A DNA stretch of 64,000 nucleotides from Microvirga sp. 3-52 (GTDB taxonomy: Bacteria > Pseudomonadota > Alphaproteobacteria > Rhizobiales > Beijerinckiaceae). Below the pieces are notes generated by a model, which worked only from the letters and a program-made list of their open reading frames with translations, did not search any database and had not been told where the DNA came from. This document shows, one piece after another, positions 54,458 through 64,000 of this stretch. The stretch is taken from contig NZ_JAHAMK010000011.1 in the NCBI RefSeq assembly GCF_018383585.1, positions 45,244 through 109,243 of the forward strand, given 5' to 3'. The position numbers and the translations under genes were made by a program. Numbering within the stretch: the stretch's first letter is position 1; every line of letters begins with the position of its first letter.

Positions 54458-55753
54458 TCAGTTGCTCTTCGGCCCCTGCTCACCCGGCAGGACGAACACT
54501 TGGCCCGGATAGATCAGGTCCGGATTGCGGATCTGCTCCTGGTTCGCGCCGTAGATCACCGTATAGCGCAGGCCCTTGCCATAGACCCGCTGGCTGATCC
54601 GCCAGAGATTGTCGCCGCGGGACACGATGGCGGTGTTGATATTGGGGATCACGATCGTCCCGGCACTGGCCATCTGACCTTCAGGCAGGGCGGAGGCCAC
54701 CTCTCGGGAAGGCTGGGCCGGCGGGTTGCCCCCCTGAGGCGATGCGGGAGCCTGCGGCCGCACGGAAGCCACTTGGACCGGCACGTTGAAGCCCACCTCG
54801 GCGCGGGACCTGACCTGTCCCGAGACCGGGTCCACGTCGTCGAGGCGGATCCGGTAATCGCCGGGCTTCACGCCGCTGGCAATCGAGAAGGATACCTTGC
54901 CGTCACCGCCCGCCCCGCCGGGTGCGATGAGGCTTTCGTTGAGGTAGAGGCGCACGGTCGCTCCGGGCGACGACAGGCCGGACACGAAGAGCTTCCCCTC
55001 CTCCGCCTCGACGGTCACGATCTTGATCTCGGCCCGCGCGGCCGTTTGCCCAGGAGGGGCCGACGGCGGCGGAACCGGCGGCGCGACCCCGGCCTGCTGC
55101 TGCGGCCCGGGCTGAGCCGGCTGAGGCTCTGCCGGCTTGGCTTCGGCGGCCTTCGTTTCAGGCTTGGGCTCCTTGGTCGGCGGCTCGGGGTTCGAGAGAA
55201 CCACCGTCGGCATGTCCGGTGCCGTCAGGGTGACGAGCGGCCGGGTCTTGGCATCGGTGATGACGACCGTCACGCTCTGGACGGAGCGCTGGCGGGTGCC
55301 GTCCGGGGCGATGGATTGCAGCGCAACCTGATGGGAGCCGGGCGGCAGGGGCGGAGGCACGATGGCGAACAGGCCGGAGGCATCGGCTGCCGCACGGGCG
55401 TGAACCTGATCGCCCCTCAACAGTTCAATGGTCGCACCGGGCGCGGCGCGCCCTGCGATCACGCTCTCGCCGTCCGGCTCGACCCGAACCAGATCGAAGG
55501 AAGGCGCGAGAGGGGAATCCTTGGATTGCGCCGGGGGAGCCTCGCTCGGGGCGACCGGCTTGGCGGCCTGCTGGCCCGATCCGCCCTGGGTGTTGGCCGA
55601 GGGCTCGGCTGTCTGGGCGGGAGCGGCGTTCCGCGAGGTCTCGGGCCTGTCGGACCAGGACCAGTAAAGCACCCCGAGAAGGACTGCGACAACGGTTGCA
55701 GCGGCGACGCCCAGCAACGCAATTGTACCTTTGATTTCCTTCGGATGCGCCAT
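54458..55753 (-). CDS. LysM and Ig-like domain protein, membrane-anchored
   Basis: 431 residues from ATG 55753 (MAHPKEIKGTIALLGVAAAT). Residues about 8-30 are a membrane anchor, then a disordered Pro/Ala/Gln-rich part. Two bacterial Ig-like domains: ATIELLRGDQVHARAAADASG and VEAEEGKLFVSGLSSPGATV. A Pro-rich linker lies between. The C-terminal 60 residues are a LysM domain: SRGDNLWRISQRVYGKGLRYTVIY and QIRNPDLIYPGQVFVLP. Probably periplasmic, binding peptidoglycan. An earlier ATG at 55888 is rejected. Confidence 0.88.
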   Translation of the reverse strand: MAHPKEIKGTIALLGVAAATVVAVLLGVLYWSWSDRPETSRNAAPAQTAEPSANTQGGSGQQAAKPVAPSEAPPAQSKDSPLAPSFDLVRVEPDGESVIAGRAAPGATIELLRGDQVHARAAADASGLFAIVPPPLPPGSHQVALQSIAPDGTRQRSVQSVTVVITDAKTRPLVTLTAPDMPTVVLSNPEPPTKEPKPETKAAEAKPAEPQPAQPGPQQQAGVAPPVPPPSAPPGQTAARAEIKIVTVEAEEGKLFVSGLSSPGATVRLYLNESLIAPGGAGGDGKVSFSIASGVKPGDYRIRLDDVDPVSGQVRSRAEVGFNVPVQVASVRPQAPASPQGGNPPAQPSREVASALPEGQMASAGTIVIPNINTAIVSRGDNLWRISQRVYGKGLRYTVIYGANQEQIRNPDLIYPGQVFVLPGEQGPKSN

Positions 55754-55833
55754 GGTGCATTTTCTCGTACGCGGCACTTTCGTGCATTTAAACCGTTTAT
55801 CTTTCAAAAGGCTACGGCCATAAAGGACAAATA

Positions 55834-56490
55834 ATGCTCTACGACTCGACGCGGGAGGTTCCCCGCCTCCCCGAAATGCCCATGTCATCCATCAGATCGA
55901 TCAAATCCATATGCGTCTATTGCGGCTCCGGCTTCGGGGACGATCCGGTTTTCGCCGAGAATGCGGCGGTATTGGGCCGCTCCATGGCCGAACAGGGAAT
56001 CAACCTGGTCTATGGGGGCGGCAATGTGGGCCTCATGGGCACGGTCGCCCAATCCGTGCTCGATCACGGCGGTTATGTCACAGGGATCATCCCTGACTTT
56101 CTGAAGTCCCGCGAGAAGCTCCTCGACGACGTGCAGGAAACCATCGTCGTGCCCGACATGCACACCCGCAAGCGCCTGATGTTCGAGAAGGCCGACGCCT
56201 TCGTGGCCCTGCCCGGCGGGATCGGGACCCTGGAGGAGCTCGTCGAACAGATGACCTGGTCGCAGCTCGGCCGGCACACCAAGCCGATCCTGATGCTGAG
56301 CACCAAGGGCTTCTGGAAGCCGCTTCTCACCCTGATCGCCCACATGCACGAACAGGGCTTCATCCGCCCCGGACTGGAGCTCAACTACCTCGTCGCGGAG
56401 CGGGTCGAAGAGGTCATTCCCATGCTCGAGAATGCCGCCCGGCGGGTCGGGATCGTGAGCAACGAAGAGGCCATCGGGAGCCGCTTCTAG
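55834..56490 (+). CDS. LOG family protein (TIGR00730)
   Basis: 218 residues from ATG 55834 with AAAGGACAAATA upstream; internal ATGs (55876, 55882) are options. Family motif PGGIGTLEELVEQMTW and GGGNVGLMGT match the lysine-decarboxylase-like LOG group. In plants and some bacteria these release free cytokinin from its riboside monophosphate; in most bacteria they are AMP nucleosidase-like with unclear roles. Divergent from the LysM gene. Confidence 0.88.
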   Translation: MLYDSTREVPRLPEMPMSSIRSIKSICVYCGSGFGDDPVFAENAAVLGRSMAEQGINLVYGGGNVGLMGTVAQSVLDHGGYVTGIIPDFLKSREKLLDDVQETIVVPDMHTRKRLMFEKADAFVALPGGIGTLEELVEQMTWSQLGRHTKPILMLSTKGFWKPLLTLIAHMHEQGFIRPGLELNYLVAERVEEVIPMLENAARRVGIVSNEEAIGSRF

Positions 56491-56499
56491 AAAGCCACA

Positions 56500-56949
56500 T
56501 CATCCTGCGCGCGACAGCACGAGCCCGCCCAGGATCATGCCCGCTGCCAGCAGCCGCTGCCACGTGATCGCCTGCACGGGAAGGCCGAAAGCTCCCACCG
56601 CATCCAGGACCAGCGCGGCGGCAACTTGGCCGAAGACCAGGGCCGCCACGGTGCTGACCACCCCGAGCTGCGGCACGCCCCAGATCACGATGGCAACGTA
56701 GAAGGCGCCGAGCAAGCCTCCCAGCCAGGACCACCATGGTGCCGAGGCCACGGCGACGCCCGACGGCCATGCGCCTTTGAACGCACTGATGGCCGCCAGA
56801 ATGACGAAGCCGATCCCGAAGGAAATGCAGGCCGCCAGCACCGGATCGCCGAGAGACCGCGCCAGGGCGGCATTGATGGGCGCCTGAGACGAGAGGAACA
56901 CGCCGCCCAGAAGAATGCCCAGGAGCGGCAGCAGGATCGAAACGTTCAT
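56500..56949 (-). CDS. DMT-family (YdcZ/DUF606) membrane protein
   Basis: 149 residues from ATG 56949 (MNVSILLPLLGILLGGVFLS). Five membrane helices. PINAALARSLGDPVLAACIS and FVILAAISAFKG are typical of the YdcZ group, half-size relatives of drug/metabolite transporters that work as pairs. Its 3' end abuts the LOG gene end (convergent, 9 bases). Substrate unknown. Confidence 0.85.
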   Translation of the reverse strand: MNVSILLPLLGILLGGVFLSSQAPINAALARSLGDPVLAACISFGIGFVILAAISAFKGAWPSGVAVASAPWWSWLGGLLGAFYVAIVIWGVPQLGVVSTVAALVFGQVAAALVLDAVGAFGLPVQAITWQRLLAAGMILGGLVLSRAG

Positions 56950-57043
56950 GGGATTGCCTGGAGTGATTCTCGGTTTCAGCAATGTCGAATTCATGCACTG
57001 CCCTGAGTCGGAGTGTCTGGGCCGTCATGCGCCTTCCCTCACC

Positions 57044-57131
57044 GTCATGGCCGGGCTTGTCCCGGCCATCCCGATATGAAAAGCGCAGCGCCTCACCGAA
57101 GTGGGATCACCGGCACAAGGCCGGTGATGAC
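57044..57131. repeat. Double-hairpin repeat, copy 8 (B-A)
   Basis: GTCATGGCCGGGC...GCCCGGCCAT hairpin B, then GATCACCGGC...GCCGGTGATGAC hairpin A. Lies between the YdcZ start and the cimA 3' end, both minus. Confidence 0.85.
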
Positions 57132-57193
57132 GTCAGGAGGGCTATTGGCCATTGATGAACCAGACTCAGAATGACGGCAGAGTCTTGCGGTTC

Positions 57194-58789
57194 TCAGAGC
57201 GACGCTCCGCTTTTGAGAAGCTTGTAGACCATCGAATCCGTCAGCGCCTGGAACGATGCGTCGATGATGTTCGGGGAGACCCCGATGGTGGTCCAGCGCT
57301 CGCCGGAGCCGTCCATGAACTCGATCAGCACGCGCGTCACCGCATCCGAGCCGCCCTGATAGATGCGGACCTTGTAGTCGACCAGCTCCAGATCCTGAAT
57401 CAGGTTCTGATACTTGCCGAGATCCTTGCGCAAGGCCACGTCGAGCGCATTCACCGGACCGTTGCCTTCGGCGGCCGAGATCAGCACCTCGTCGCCCACA
57501 CGCACCTTCACGATGGCTTCCGAGGCGGTGACGAGTTCGCCGACCGCATTGAAGCGGCGCTCCACGTTGACGGAGAAGCGCTCCACGTCGAAGAAGGCCG
57601 GCACCTCGCCCAGCATGCGCTTGACCAGCACGTAGAAGGACGCGTCCGCGCCTTCGAACGCGAAGCCTTCAGCCTCCTTGCGCTTCACTTCGTCGAGCAC
57701 GCGCGCGATGCGCGCATCGCCCTTCTCCAGCGCGAAGCCGCAGCGCTTCAACTCGGCCAGGATGTTCGATTGCCCGCCCTGGTCGGAGACGAGAAGCCTG
57801 CGCGCATTACCGATGACCTCCGGCTCCACATGCTCGTAGGTGCGCGGATCCTTCAGCACCGCGGAGGCATGGATGCCTGCTTTCGTCGCGAAGGCGCTCG
57901 AACCCACGAAAGGCGCATGGCGGTTCGGCTGACGGTTGAGGATCTCGTCCACCTGCCGCGAGACATGGGTGAGCTGACCAAGCGCCTCATCCGTGACGCC
58001 GAGATCGAAGCGGGCGGCGTAAGAGGCCTTCAGCTTCAGGGCGCCGATGAGCGTGATGAGATTGGCGTTGCCGCAGCGCTCGCCGAGGCCGTTGAGCGTG
58101 CCCTGGATATGGCGCGCGCCCGCTTCCACGGCGGCGAGCGAATTGGCGACCGCGCAGCCGCAATCGTCATGGGCATGGATGCCGAGATGCCCCCCTGGCA
58201 CGACCTTTGTCATCGCCGTGACGATCTCCGTCACCTCGTGGGGCAGCGTGCCGCCGTTGGTGTCGCAGAGCACGATCCAGCGCGCGCCGGCCTCGTAGGC
58301 CGTCTTCACGCAGGACAGAGCGTAATCCGGATTGGCCTTGTAGCCGTCGAAGAAATGCTCGCAGTCGACGAGCACTTCGCGGCCCTTCGCGCGAGCGGCC
58401 TCGACGCTCTCATGGATGCCCGCGAGGTTCTCCTCCGGGGTCGTCTCGAGCGCCACCCGCACATGATAGTCCCAGGACTTGGCGACGAAGCAGATGGCAT
58501 CGGCCTCAGCCTCGAGCAGGGCCGCGACGCCGGGATCGTTGGAGACCGAGCGCCCTGCCCGCTTCGTCATGCCGAAGGCCGTGAACTTGGCGTTCTTGGT
58601 GCGCTTCTCGGCAAAGAACGTGGTATCGAGCGGGTTCGCGCCCGGATAGCCGCCTTCCACGTAGTCGATGCCGAGTTTGTCGAGGAGTGTGGCGATCGCT
58701 TTCTTGTCCTCGAGGGAGAAATCCACGCCCGTGGTCTGCGCTCCGTCACGCAGGGTGGTATCGAAGAGAGTGATGCGCTCGCGGCTCAT
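57194..58789 (-). CDS. cimA: (R)-citramalate synthase
   Basis: 531 residues from ATG 58789 (MSRERITLFDTTLRDGAQTT), overlapping the stop of the GNAT gene (ATGA). HMGL-like aldolase barrel: FDTTLRDGAQTTG, HAHDDCGCAVANSLAAVEAG with metal His, LNGLGERCGNANL. The C-terminal LeuA-type allosteric domain starts near residue 390. Condenses pyruvate and acetyl-CoA to citramalate for isoleucine synthesis. DTTLRDGAQ and length place it in CimA rather than LeuA (TIGR00977 group). Confidence 0.92.
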   Translation of the reverse strand: MSRERITLFDTTLRDGAQTTGVDFSLEDKKAIATLLDKLGIDYVEGGYPGANPLDTTFFAEKRTKNAKFTAFGMTKRAGRSVSNDPGVAALLEAEADAICFVAKSWDYHVRVALETTPEENLAGIHESVEAARAKGREVLVDCEHFFDGYKANPDYALSCVKTAYEAGARWIVLCDTNGGTLPHEVTEIVTAMTKVVPGGHLGIHAHDDCGCAVANSLAAVEAGARHIQGTLNGLGERCGNANLITLIGALKLKASYAARFDLGVTDEALGQLTHVSRQVDEILNRQPNRHAPFVGSSAFATKAGIHASAVLKDPRTYEHVEPEVIGNARRLLVSDQGGQSNILAELKRCGFALEKGDARIARVLDEVKRKEAEGFAFEGADASFYVLVKRMLGEVPAFFDVERFSVNVERRFNAVGELVTASEAIVKVRVGDEVLISAAEGNGPVNALDVALRKDLGKYQNLIQDLELVDYKVRIYQGGSDAVTRVLIEFMDGSGERWTTIGVSPNIIDASFQALTDSMVYKLLKSGASL

Positions 58790-59295
58790 GACGACAACTT
58801 CCTGTCTTCCTGGGGCGTCAGACGCTTTTCCATGGTGGTGGTGCCGAGCCATTCGTCGCCAAGCGGCATGGTGTTGCGGCGCTGCGGCTGGAAGCCCTGC
58901 TTCTGGAAGAAGGGCAGCGCGTTGTCGCTGACCTCCGCCACGAGGCGCGGGGCACCGCGCGCGCCGGCGAGCTTTTCGACGGCGTCGTAGAGCATCGTGC
59001 CGATCCCCTGCCCGGCCACGGCGGGATGCACGTAGAACAGATCGATCAGCTCGTTGTCTTTCAGCGCAATGAAGCCGACGGGGGAGCCTTCGACGGTCGC
59101 GATCAGGGTCAGGCCCTTCGCGAGCCTCTGGGCAAAGGAATCGTCCGCCGCGAGAGCCATCCAGGCCTCCTGCTGGCTCTCGCTGTAATCCTCGCCCGTC
59201 AGCTCGGCGATGCTCTCCTCGTAGATGTCGACGAGCACCGGCAGATCCGCTGGCAGGAAGGGCCGAAGCCCCGGTTTCGGCAAGGCCTGTCCCAT
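58786..59295 (-). CDS. GNAT-family N-acetyltransferase
   Basis: 169 residues from ATG 59295 (MGQALPKPGLRPFLPADLPV). GNAT fold with the acetyl-CoA loop VHPAVAGQGIGTMLYDAVEK and the last-strand region RLVAEVSDNALPFFQKQGFQ. Overlaps cimA by four bases, so the pair is coupled. Substrate unknown; the ending RRNTMPLGDEWL is reminiscent of amino-acid N-acetyltransferases. Confidence 0.88.
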   Translation of the reverse strand: MGQALPKPGLRPFLPADLPVLVDIYEESIAELTGEDYSESQQEAWMALAADDSFAQRLAKGLTLIATVEGSPVGFIALKDNELIDLFYVHPAVAGQGIGTMLYDAVEKLAGARGAPRLVAEVSDNALPFFQKQGFQPQRRNTMPLGDEWLGTTTMEKRLTPQEDRKLSS

Positions 59296-59339
59296 CAGCG
59301 CGCCCTTCCTTCGATCAGACCACAACGTATCCCACGCAT

Positions 59340-59426
59340 GTCATGGCCGGGCTTGTCCCGGCCATCTCGATTGGAAAAGTGCGGCGTCTCTCGGATCGGG
59401 ATCACCGGCACAAGGCCGGTGATGAC
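59340..59426. repeat. Double-hairpin repeat, copy 9 (B-A)
   Basis: GTCATGGCCGGGCTTGTCCC GGCCAT hairpin B, then GATCACCGGCACAAGGCC GGTGATGAC hairpin A. Lies between the cysS 3' end and the GNAT start. Confidence 0.85.
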
Positions 59427-59446
59427 GGTGGAGGGTGTAAGAGCGT

Positions 59447-60916
<1,470 letters not shown>

Positions 60917-61209
60917 GAAACCAAATCCCTGTCAGGCCGCAGGCCGGAGGATGGTTTCGATCTTGGAATGAGAACGAGACGGCTCCAGCCAGCGAAATGC
61001 GCTAGCCGCAAATAATCCCGGAAATGAGGATCGTTGCCGTGTTCATGAAGTCATCAATGCCTTTTCAGGCTGAAGTCGTCAAGATTTCCGATTTGGTAAT
61101 CATGTTTAATTTGCACGGCCGCATGAAACGGGTTCCGGCCAAGCGCGTTAGAGCTTTGTTCACGCACACTCGTGGCATAATGGCCCGAGTTCAAACAAAG
61201 AGGTCTACG

Positions 61210-61533
61210 ATGCGCCGCGCATTCGCCATGCTCGGAATGGGTACTGTCGTGTTTTTTGCAGCCGCGTCCCTGACACTGCTCCCCAACGGCTCCCAGGCCT
61301 CTTCGACCCAAGCCACCTTCATGGTTCCCGCCGCCGACGGCTATGGCGTTGCGGAATGTCTCATCACAAACCAGGCTTGTGGCCAAGTTGTGGCGAATGC
61401 CTGGTGCGAAGCCCATGGCTATACCAAGGCGGTTTCCTACCGGCAGATCACCCCCGACGAGGTGACGAGCAACATCCAGAAGGCCTCCCTCGGGCCCAAG
61501 GAGCCGCCGGTCTCCGTGACCTGCTCGAACTGA
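61210..61533 (+). CDS. Small exported protein of unknown function (107 aa)
   Basis: ATG 61210 (MRRAFAMLGMGTVVFFAAAS) follows AAAGAGGTCTACG; longer frames upstream are not protein-like. A signal peptide ends near SQA (residue 30). The mature part has the pattern DGYGVAECLITNQACGQVVA and NAWCEAHGYTKAVSY, with cysteines at ECL, ACG, WCE and VTCSN (four in all, probably two disulfides). I recall similar exported proteins in Methylobacterium and Rhizobiales. Function unknown. Confidence 0.78.
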   Translation: MRRAFAMLGMGTVVFFAAASLTLLPNGSQASSTQATFMVPAADGYGVAECLITNQACGQVVANAWCEAHGYTKAVSYRQITPDEVTSNIQKASLGPKEPPVSVTCSN

Positions 61534-61545
61534 GGCGGGTCCGCC

Positions 61546-62436
61546 TCAGGGCGGCATCGGCGCAAGCATGGCCCGGGCAGTCGTGAGGACGGCTCGGGTC
61601 AGGTGCCCCACCAGAGGTCCGACGATCCGGCTCTGCTGCCAGTAGAGCGGCACCTCCAGAGGCTCGGAGGGTTCGAACGCCACCAGGCGGCCCGAGCGGA
61701 CATGTTCCCGAACCACCGCTTCCATGTTCATTCCCCACCCCAGTCCCGCCAAAGCCGCATCCACGAAGGCCTGCGATGACGGCAGCCAGTGGACGGGCGG
61801 CCTCACATCCGTCCCGAGCGCCCTCCGCAGCCAGACCGCCTGGAGCTGATCCTTCCGGTTGAAGACGAGGCACGGCGCCAGAGAGGCCGATCGCACGTTC
61901 ATCCCGTCCGGCAGCCACCGCGCCACGAAGCCTGGGCTGGCGGTCGCGAGATAGCGCAGGCTGCCCAAGGGGTGGCAGTTGCACCCCTGGATCGGCTTTC
62001 CGTATGAGGTCACGGCGGCGACGACCTCGCCGCGCTGCAGCCACTCGGCGCTGTGATCCTGGTCGTCCACCACGAGGTCGAACAGGAATCCATCCGTCTC
62101 GGCCATGGCCGGGATGAACCAGGTGGCGAGACTGTCCGCGTTGACGGCGATGCGCAGGGTGACGGGGCGGCTCTCGGGCTGCAGGCCCGGCAGGGTCTGG
62201 CGCAGGGAGCTTTCCAGCAGGGCGACCTGCTCCACGTGCTGGCATAGGCGCTGGCCGGCTTCGGTCGCCAAGCAAGGCTGCCCCCGGATGACGAGAACGG
62301 CTCCGATCCTCTCCTCCAGCAGCTTGATCCTCTGCGAGACCGCCGAGGGCGTGACATTCAGCTGTTGCGCCGCCCGCTCGAAGCTGCCGGTGCGCACGAC
62401 CGCTGCAAGAGCGGAGAGAAGGGCATAATCCAGCAT
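61546..62436 (-). CDS. ArgP/LysG-type LysR transcriptional regulator
   Basis: 296 residues. LysR helix-turn-helix at the start: LSALAAVVRTGSFERAAQQL, then NVTPSAVSQRIKLLEERIGA. The effector domain continues to the end (VTLRIAVNADSLATWF). The group ArgP/IciA/LysG activates lysine or arginine exporters. It is divergent from a LysE-family gene with about 90 bases between them, the standard arrangement, so it should control that exporter. Named by homology and context. Confidence 0.9.
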   Translation of the reverse strand: MLDYALLSALAAVVRTGSFERAAQQLNVTPSAVSQRIKLLEERIGAVLVIRGQPCLATEAGQRLCQHVEQVALLESSLRQTLPGLQPESRPVTLRIAVNADSLATWFIPAMAETDGFLFDLVVDDQDHSAEWLQRGEVVAAVTSYGKPIQGCNCHPLGSLRYLATASPGFVARWLPDGMNVRSASLAPCLVFNRKDQLQAVWLRRALGTDVRPPVHWLPSSQAFVDAALAGLGWGMNMEAVVREHVRSGRLVAFEPSEPLEVPLYWQQSRIVGPLVGHLTRAVLTTARAMLAPMPP

Positions 62437-62524
62437 GGTTCAGTTTTTCTAATTCGGGATCAGACACTTTAACTGTCCTAATCAGAAGGCCAGCCTTAGG
62501 GAAGGGTCAGATCCCGTTCGGACC

Positions 62525-63142
62525 ATCACCCTGATCGCTCCCCTCGTCGCCGGTTTCCTGCTCGGCCTCAGCCTCATCCTCCCCATCGGGGCGCAGAACG
62601 CCTTCGTCCTGCGCATCGGCCTGCGCGGCGAGCATGTGCTCGCGGTGTGCTTCACCTGCGCCCTCTCGGATGCGGTGCTCATTTTGGCCGGCATTTCCGG
62701 CTTCGCGCAGCTCAGCGCACGGGTGCCCTGGGCCGAGACCCTCCTGCTTTACGGGGGTGCCGCTTTCCTTCTCGCCTATGGGGCACGCAGCTTCATGGCC
62801 GCCTTCGGATCGGCATCCTTGAGGCCGTCCGAGGCGGCGCCGGAAAGCCTTCGCCGGGTGGTTCTCACCTGCCTTGCCCTCACTTGGCTCAATCCGCATG
62901 TCTATCTCGATACGGTGGTCCTGATCGGCTCGATTTCGACCCAGTTCGACGAGGGCAAGGGATGGTTCGCCGCGGGCGCCATGCTGGCTTCCTTCACGTT
63001 CTTCTTCTCCCTCGGCTTCGGGGCCCGCCTCCTGAAGCCGCTCTTCGCCCAGCCCGTCACGTGGCGCGTTCTCGATATCGCCATCGGGTTGATCATGTGG
63101 GCGACCGCCGCACGGCTGCTGCTGAGCGAGGGGTCTGTTTGA
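62525..63142 (+). CDS. LysE/ArgO-family amino-acid exporter; unusual start codon
   Basis: Family sequence begins ITLIAPLVAGFLLGLSLILP IGAQNAFVLRIGLRG, and its typical first Met falls on ATC at 62525; the next in-frame candidate is CTG 62531. No ATG, GTG or TTG occurs between the upstream stop (TAA at 62450) and GTG 62636, which would cut the first helix and the GAQNAF motif. About 205 residues with six membrane helices if started at 62525. The end ALTWLNPHVYLDTVVLIGSI is the LysE/ArgO signature. Exports lysine/arginine. Controlled by the divergent ArgP-like gene. If translation really starts at 62636, the protein is 168 residues and probably broken. Confidence 0.8.
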   Translation: MTLIAPLVAGFLLGLSLILPIGAQNAFVLRIGLRGEHVLAVCFTCALSDAVLILAGISGFAQLSARVPWAETLLLYGGAAFLLAYGARSFMAAFGSASLRPSEAAPESLRRVVLTCLALTWLNPHVYLDTVVLIGSISTQFDEGKGWFAAGAMLASFTFFFSLGFGARLLKPLFAQPVTWRVLDIAIGLIMWATAARLLLSEGSV

Positions 63143-63194
63143 GGCCGGTCCGTGACTCTTGGCCCATGCTGAGGGACGGGAAACCCACCCACAC

Positions 63195-63283
63195 GTCATC
63201 ACCGGCCTTGTGCCGGTGATCCCGATGGATTGAGGCATCGCGCTCTTCCGTATCGAGATGGCCGGCACAAGGCCGGCCATGAC
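63195..63283. repeat. Double-hairpin repeat, copy 10 (A-B)
   Basis: GTCATCACCGGCCTTGTGCC GGTGAT hairpin A, then GATGGCCGGCACAAGGCC GGCCATGAC hairpin B. Between the convergent ends of lysE and creA. Confidence 0.85.
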
Positions 63284-63393
63284 GTGCAGAGGTCATTCAC
63301 GAGGGGCGAATGCTCTTGGCCCCATTTTACGGCCAGATGCGGACGGATGGGGCCTCCGAAAAAAGCTACCAACCAAGGCCGTCACGAACCGTC

Positions 63394-63900
63394 CTACTTA
63401 TTCAGCCATTCCCCGCATTTCGGCGGCACTTCCGTGCCCCACGGCATGAGCGGTACGGTCGAGGTGGAATTCTTGGGGGAGCCTTCGATGGGCCGGTCCG
63501 AATAGACCATGTAGACCAGGGTGTTCCGCTTTGCGTCGCAGCCGCGCACGATCTGCATCTTCTTGAAGATCAGCGACCGGCGTTCGCTGAACACCACGTC
63601 GCCCTGGCCGAATTTCTGCTTGAACTTCACCGGGCCCACCTGCCGGCAGGAGAGCGAGATGTCGGAGACCTCCTCGGCCACGCCGAAGGTGCCGGAGATG
63701 CCGCCGCGCTCGGGTGTCGTGTAGTGACAGGCCACGCCCTCGACCACCGGGTCGTCGATCCCGTAAACCGCCAGCTTGTCGTCCGGGGTCAGGGCACGCC
63801 AGACCGTGGACTTCTTGAAGATCAGGTCCGGCTCCTGGGCGGCGGCACCTGTTGCGGCAGCCATCGTCAGGGCCAGAGCCAAGGCAATTCGAGCAAGCAT
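63394..63900 (-). CDS. creA: CreA family periplasmic protein
   Basis: 168 residues from ATG 63900 (MLARIALALALTMAAATGAA), with a signal peptide cut near AAA-QE (about residue 22). CreA pattern: DDPVVEGVACHYTTPERGG, then SDISLSCRQVGPVKF and LIFKKMQIVRGCDAKRNTLVYMVYSD. Three conserved cysteines. Family is wide in proteobacteria with unknown biochemical role. A slightly earlier TTG (63912) would add four residues. Confidence 0.93.
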   Translation of the reverse strand: MLARIALALALTMAAATGAAAQEPDLIFKKSTVWRALTPDDKLAVYGIDDPVVEGVACHYTTPERGGISGTFGVAEEVSDISLSCRQVGPVKFKQKFGQGDVVFSERRSLIFKKMQIVRGCDAKRNTLVYMVYSDRPIEGSPKNSTSTVPLMPWGTEVPPKCGEWLNK

Positions 63901-64000
63901 CGTTCCAATCAACTCCCACGGTTACGCTGTCATGTGGGGATTGTTTCGGCCTTTGACGAGATGCTCGCGTTCTCGACGTGCGCGTCGTTGGGTGCGGAAA

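Overview
The window reads as a chromosomal segment of a GC-rich alphaproteobacterium of the order Hyphomicrobiales (Rhizobiales), most likely Methylobacteriaceae and near Microvirga. This placement is inferred from gene families (DUF6894-type, CueR/CopA, HutF/HutG histidine route, PssA/Psd pair, RTX proteins, many small conserved unknowns) and from the dispersed hairpin repeats; no 16S gene is present. I see no prophage, transposase, integrase or CRISPR array.

Layout. 0-8.5 kb: a truncated alpha/beta hydrolase, an orphan PAS/HWE histidine kinase, a cold-shock protein with its own terminator, and about fifteen small, mostly uncharacterised genes, including a 46-residue Lys-rich protein, an RpoA-CTD-like protein, a DUF6894-type protein, a PRC-barrel protein and a tandem pair of short paralogues. 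8.6-16.5 kb: an AI-2E-type membrane protein fused to a GAF domain, RidA, a glycosyltransferase, an EEP nuclease/phosphatase, and a copA-cueR copper-efflux operon with a recognisable CueR operator. 16.6-31 kb: housekeeping and envelope genes (tyrosine phosphatase, L,D-transpeptidase, two small membrane proteins, homocysteine methyltransferase, hydrolase, TyrS, a Gly/His repeat secreted protein, PurC, LolA-like, DoxX, GalE, FMN reductase) and a decayed RTX C-terminus. 31.7-34.2 kb: a two-gene reverse transsulfuration operon (CBS, cystathionine gamma-lyase). 34.3-45.4 kb: a complete histidine-utilisation locus, hutC-hutF divergent from hutI-hutH-hutG-hutU-hutD, followed by a NitT/TauT-type ABC importer carrying the same HutC-like operator. 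45.5-64 kb: a collagen-like exported protein, a short RTX protein, tRNA-Phe, YacG, Maf, PssA, Psd, an Atm1-type ABC exporter, a LysM/Ig-like protein, a LOG-family protein, a YdcZ-type transporter, citramalate synthase, a GNAT acetyltransferase, CysS, an ArgP-type LysR regulator divergent from a LysE exporter, and CreA.

How the genes work together. HutH, HutU, HutI, HutF and HutG form the five-step route histidine > urocanate > imidazolonepropionate > formiminoglutamate > formylglutamate > glutamate. HutC probably represses both divergent units and the downstream importer, since an identical 12-bp palindrome lies before hutI and before the importer. CueR and CopA form a self-contained copper sensor/pump. 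PssA and Psd make phosphatidylethanolamine in two steps from CDP-diacylglycerol.

Two dispersed repeat families are the most striking unexplained structure. One is an approximately 88-bp double-hairpin element (ten copies plus one half copy), always abutting the 3' end of at least one gene. The other is an approximately 105-130-bp element (four copies), one of which supplies the apparent start codon of a DUF2892 gene. Other points of interest are a LysE exporter gene with no ATG/GTG/TTG at its expected start, the AI-2E/GAF fusion, and the small-protein island. I did not find convincing evidence of a wholly new multi-gene system; the small-protein island and the repeats are the best places to look.
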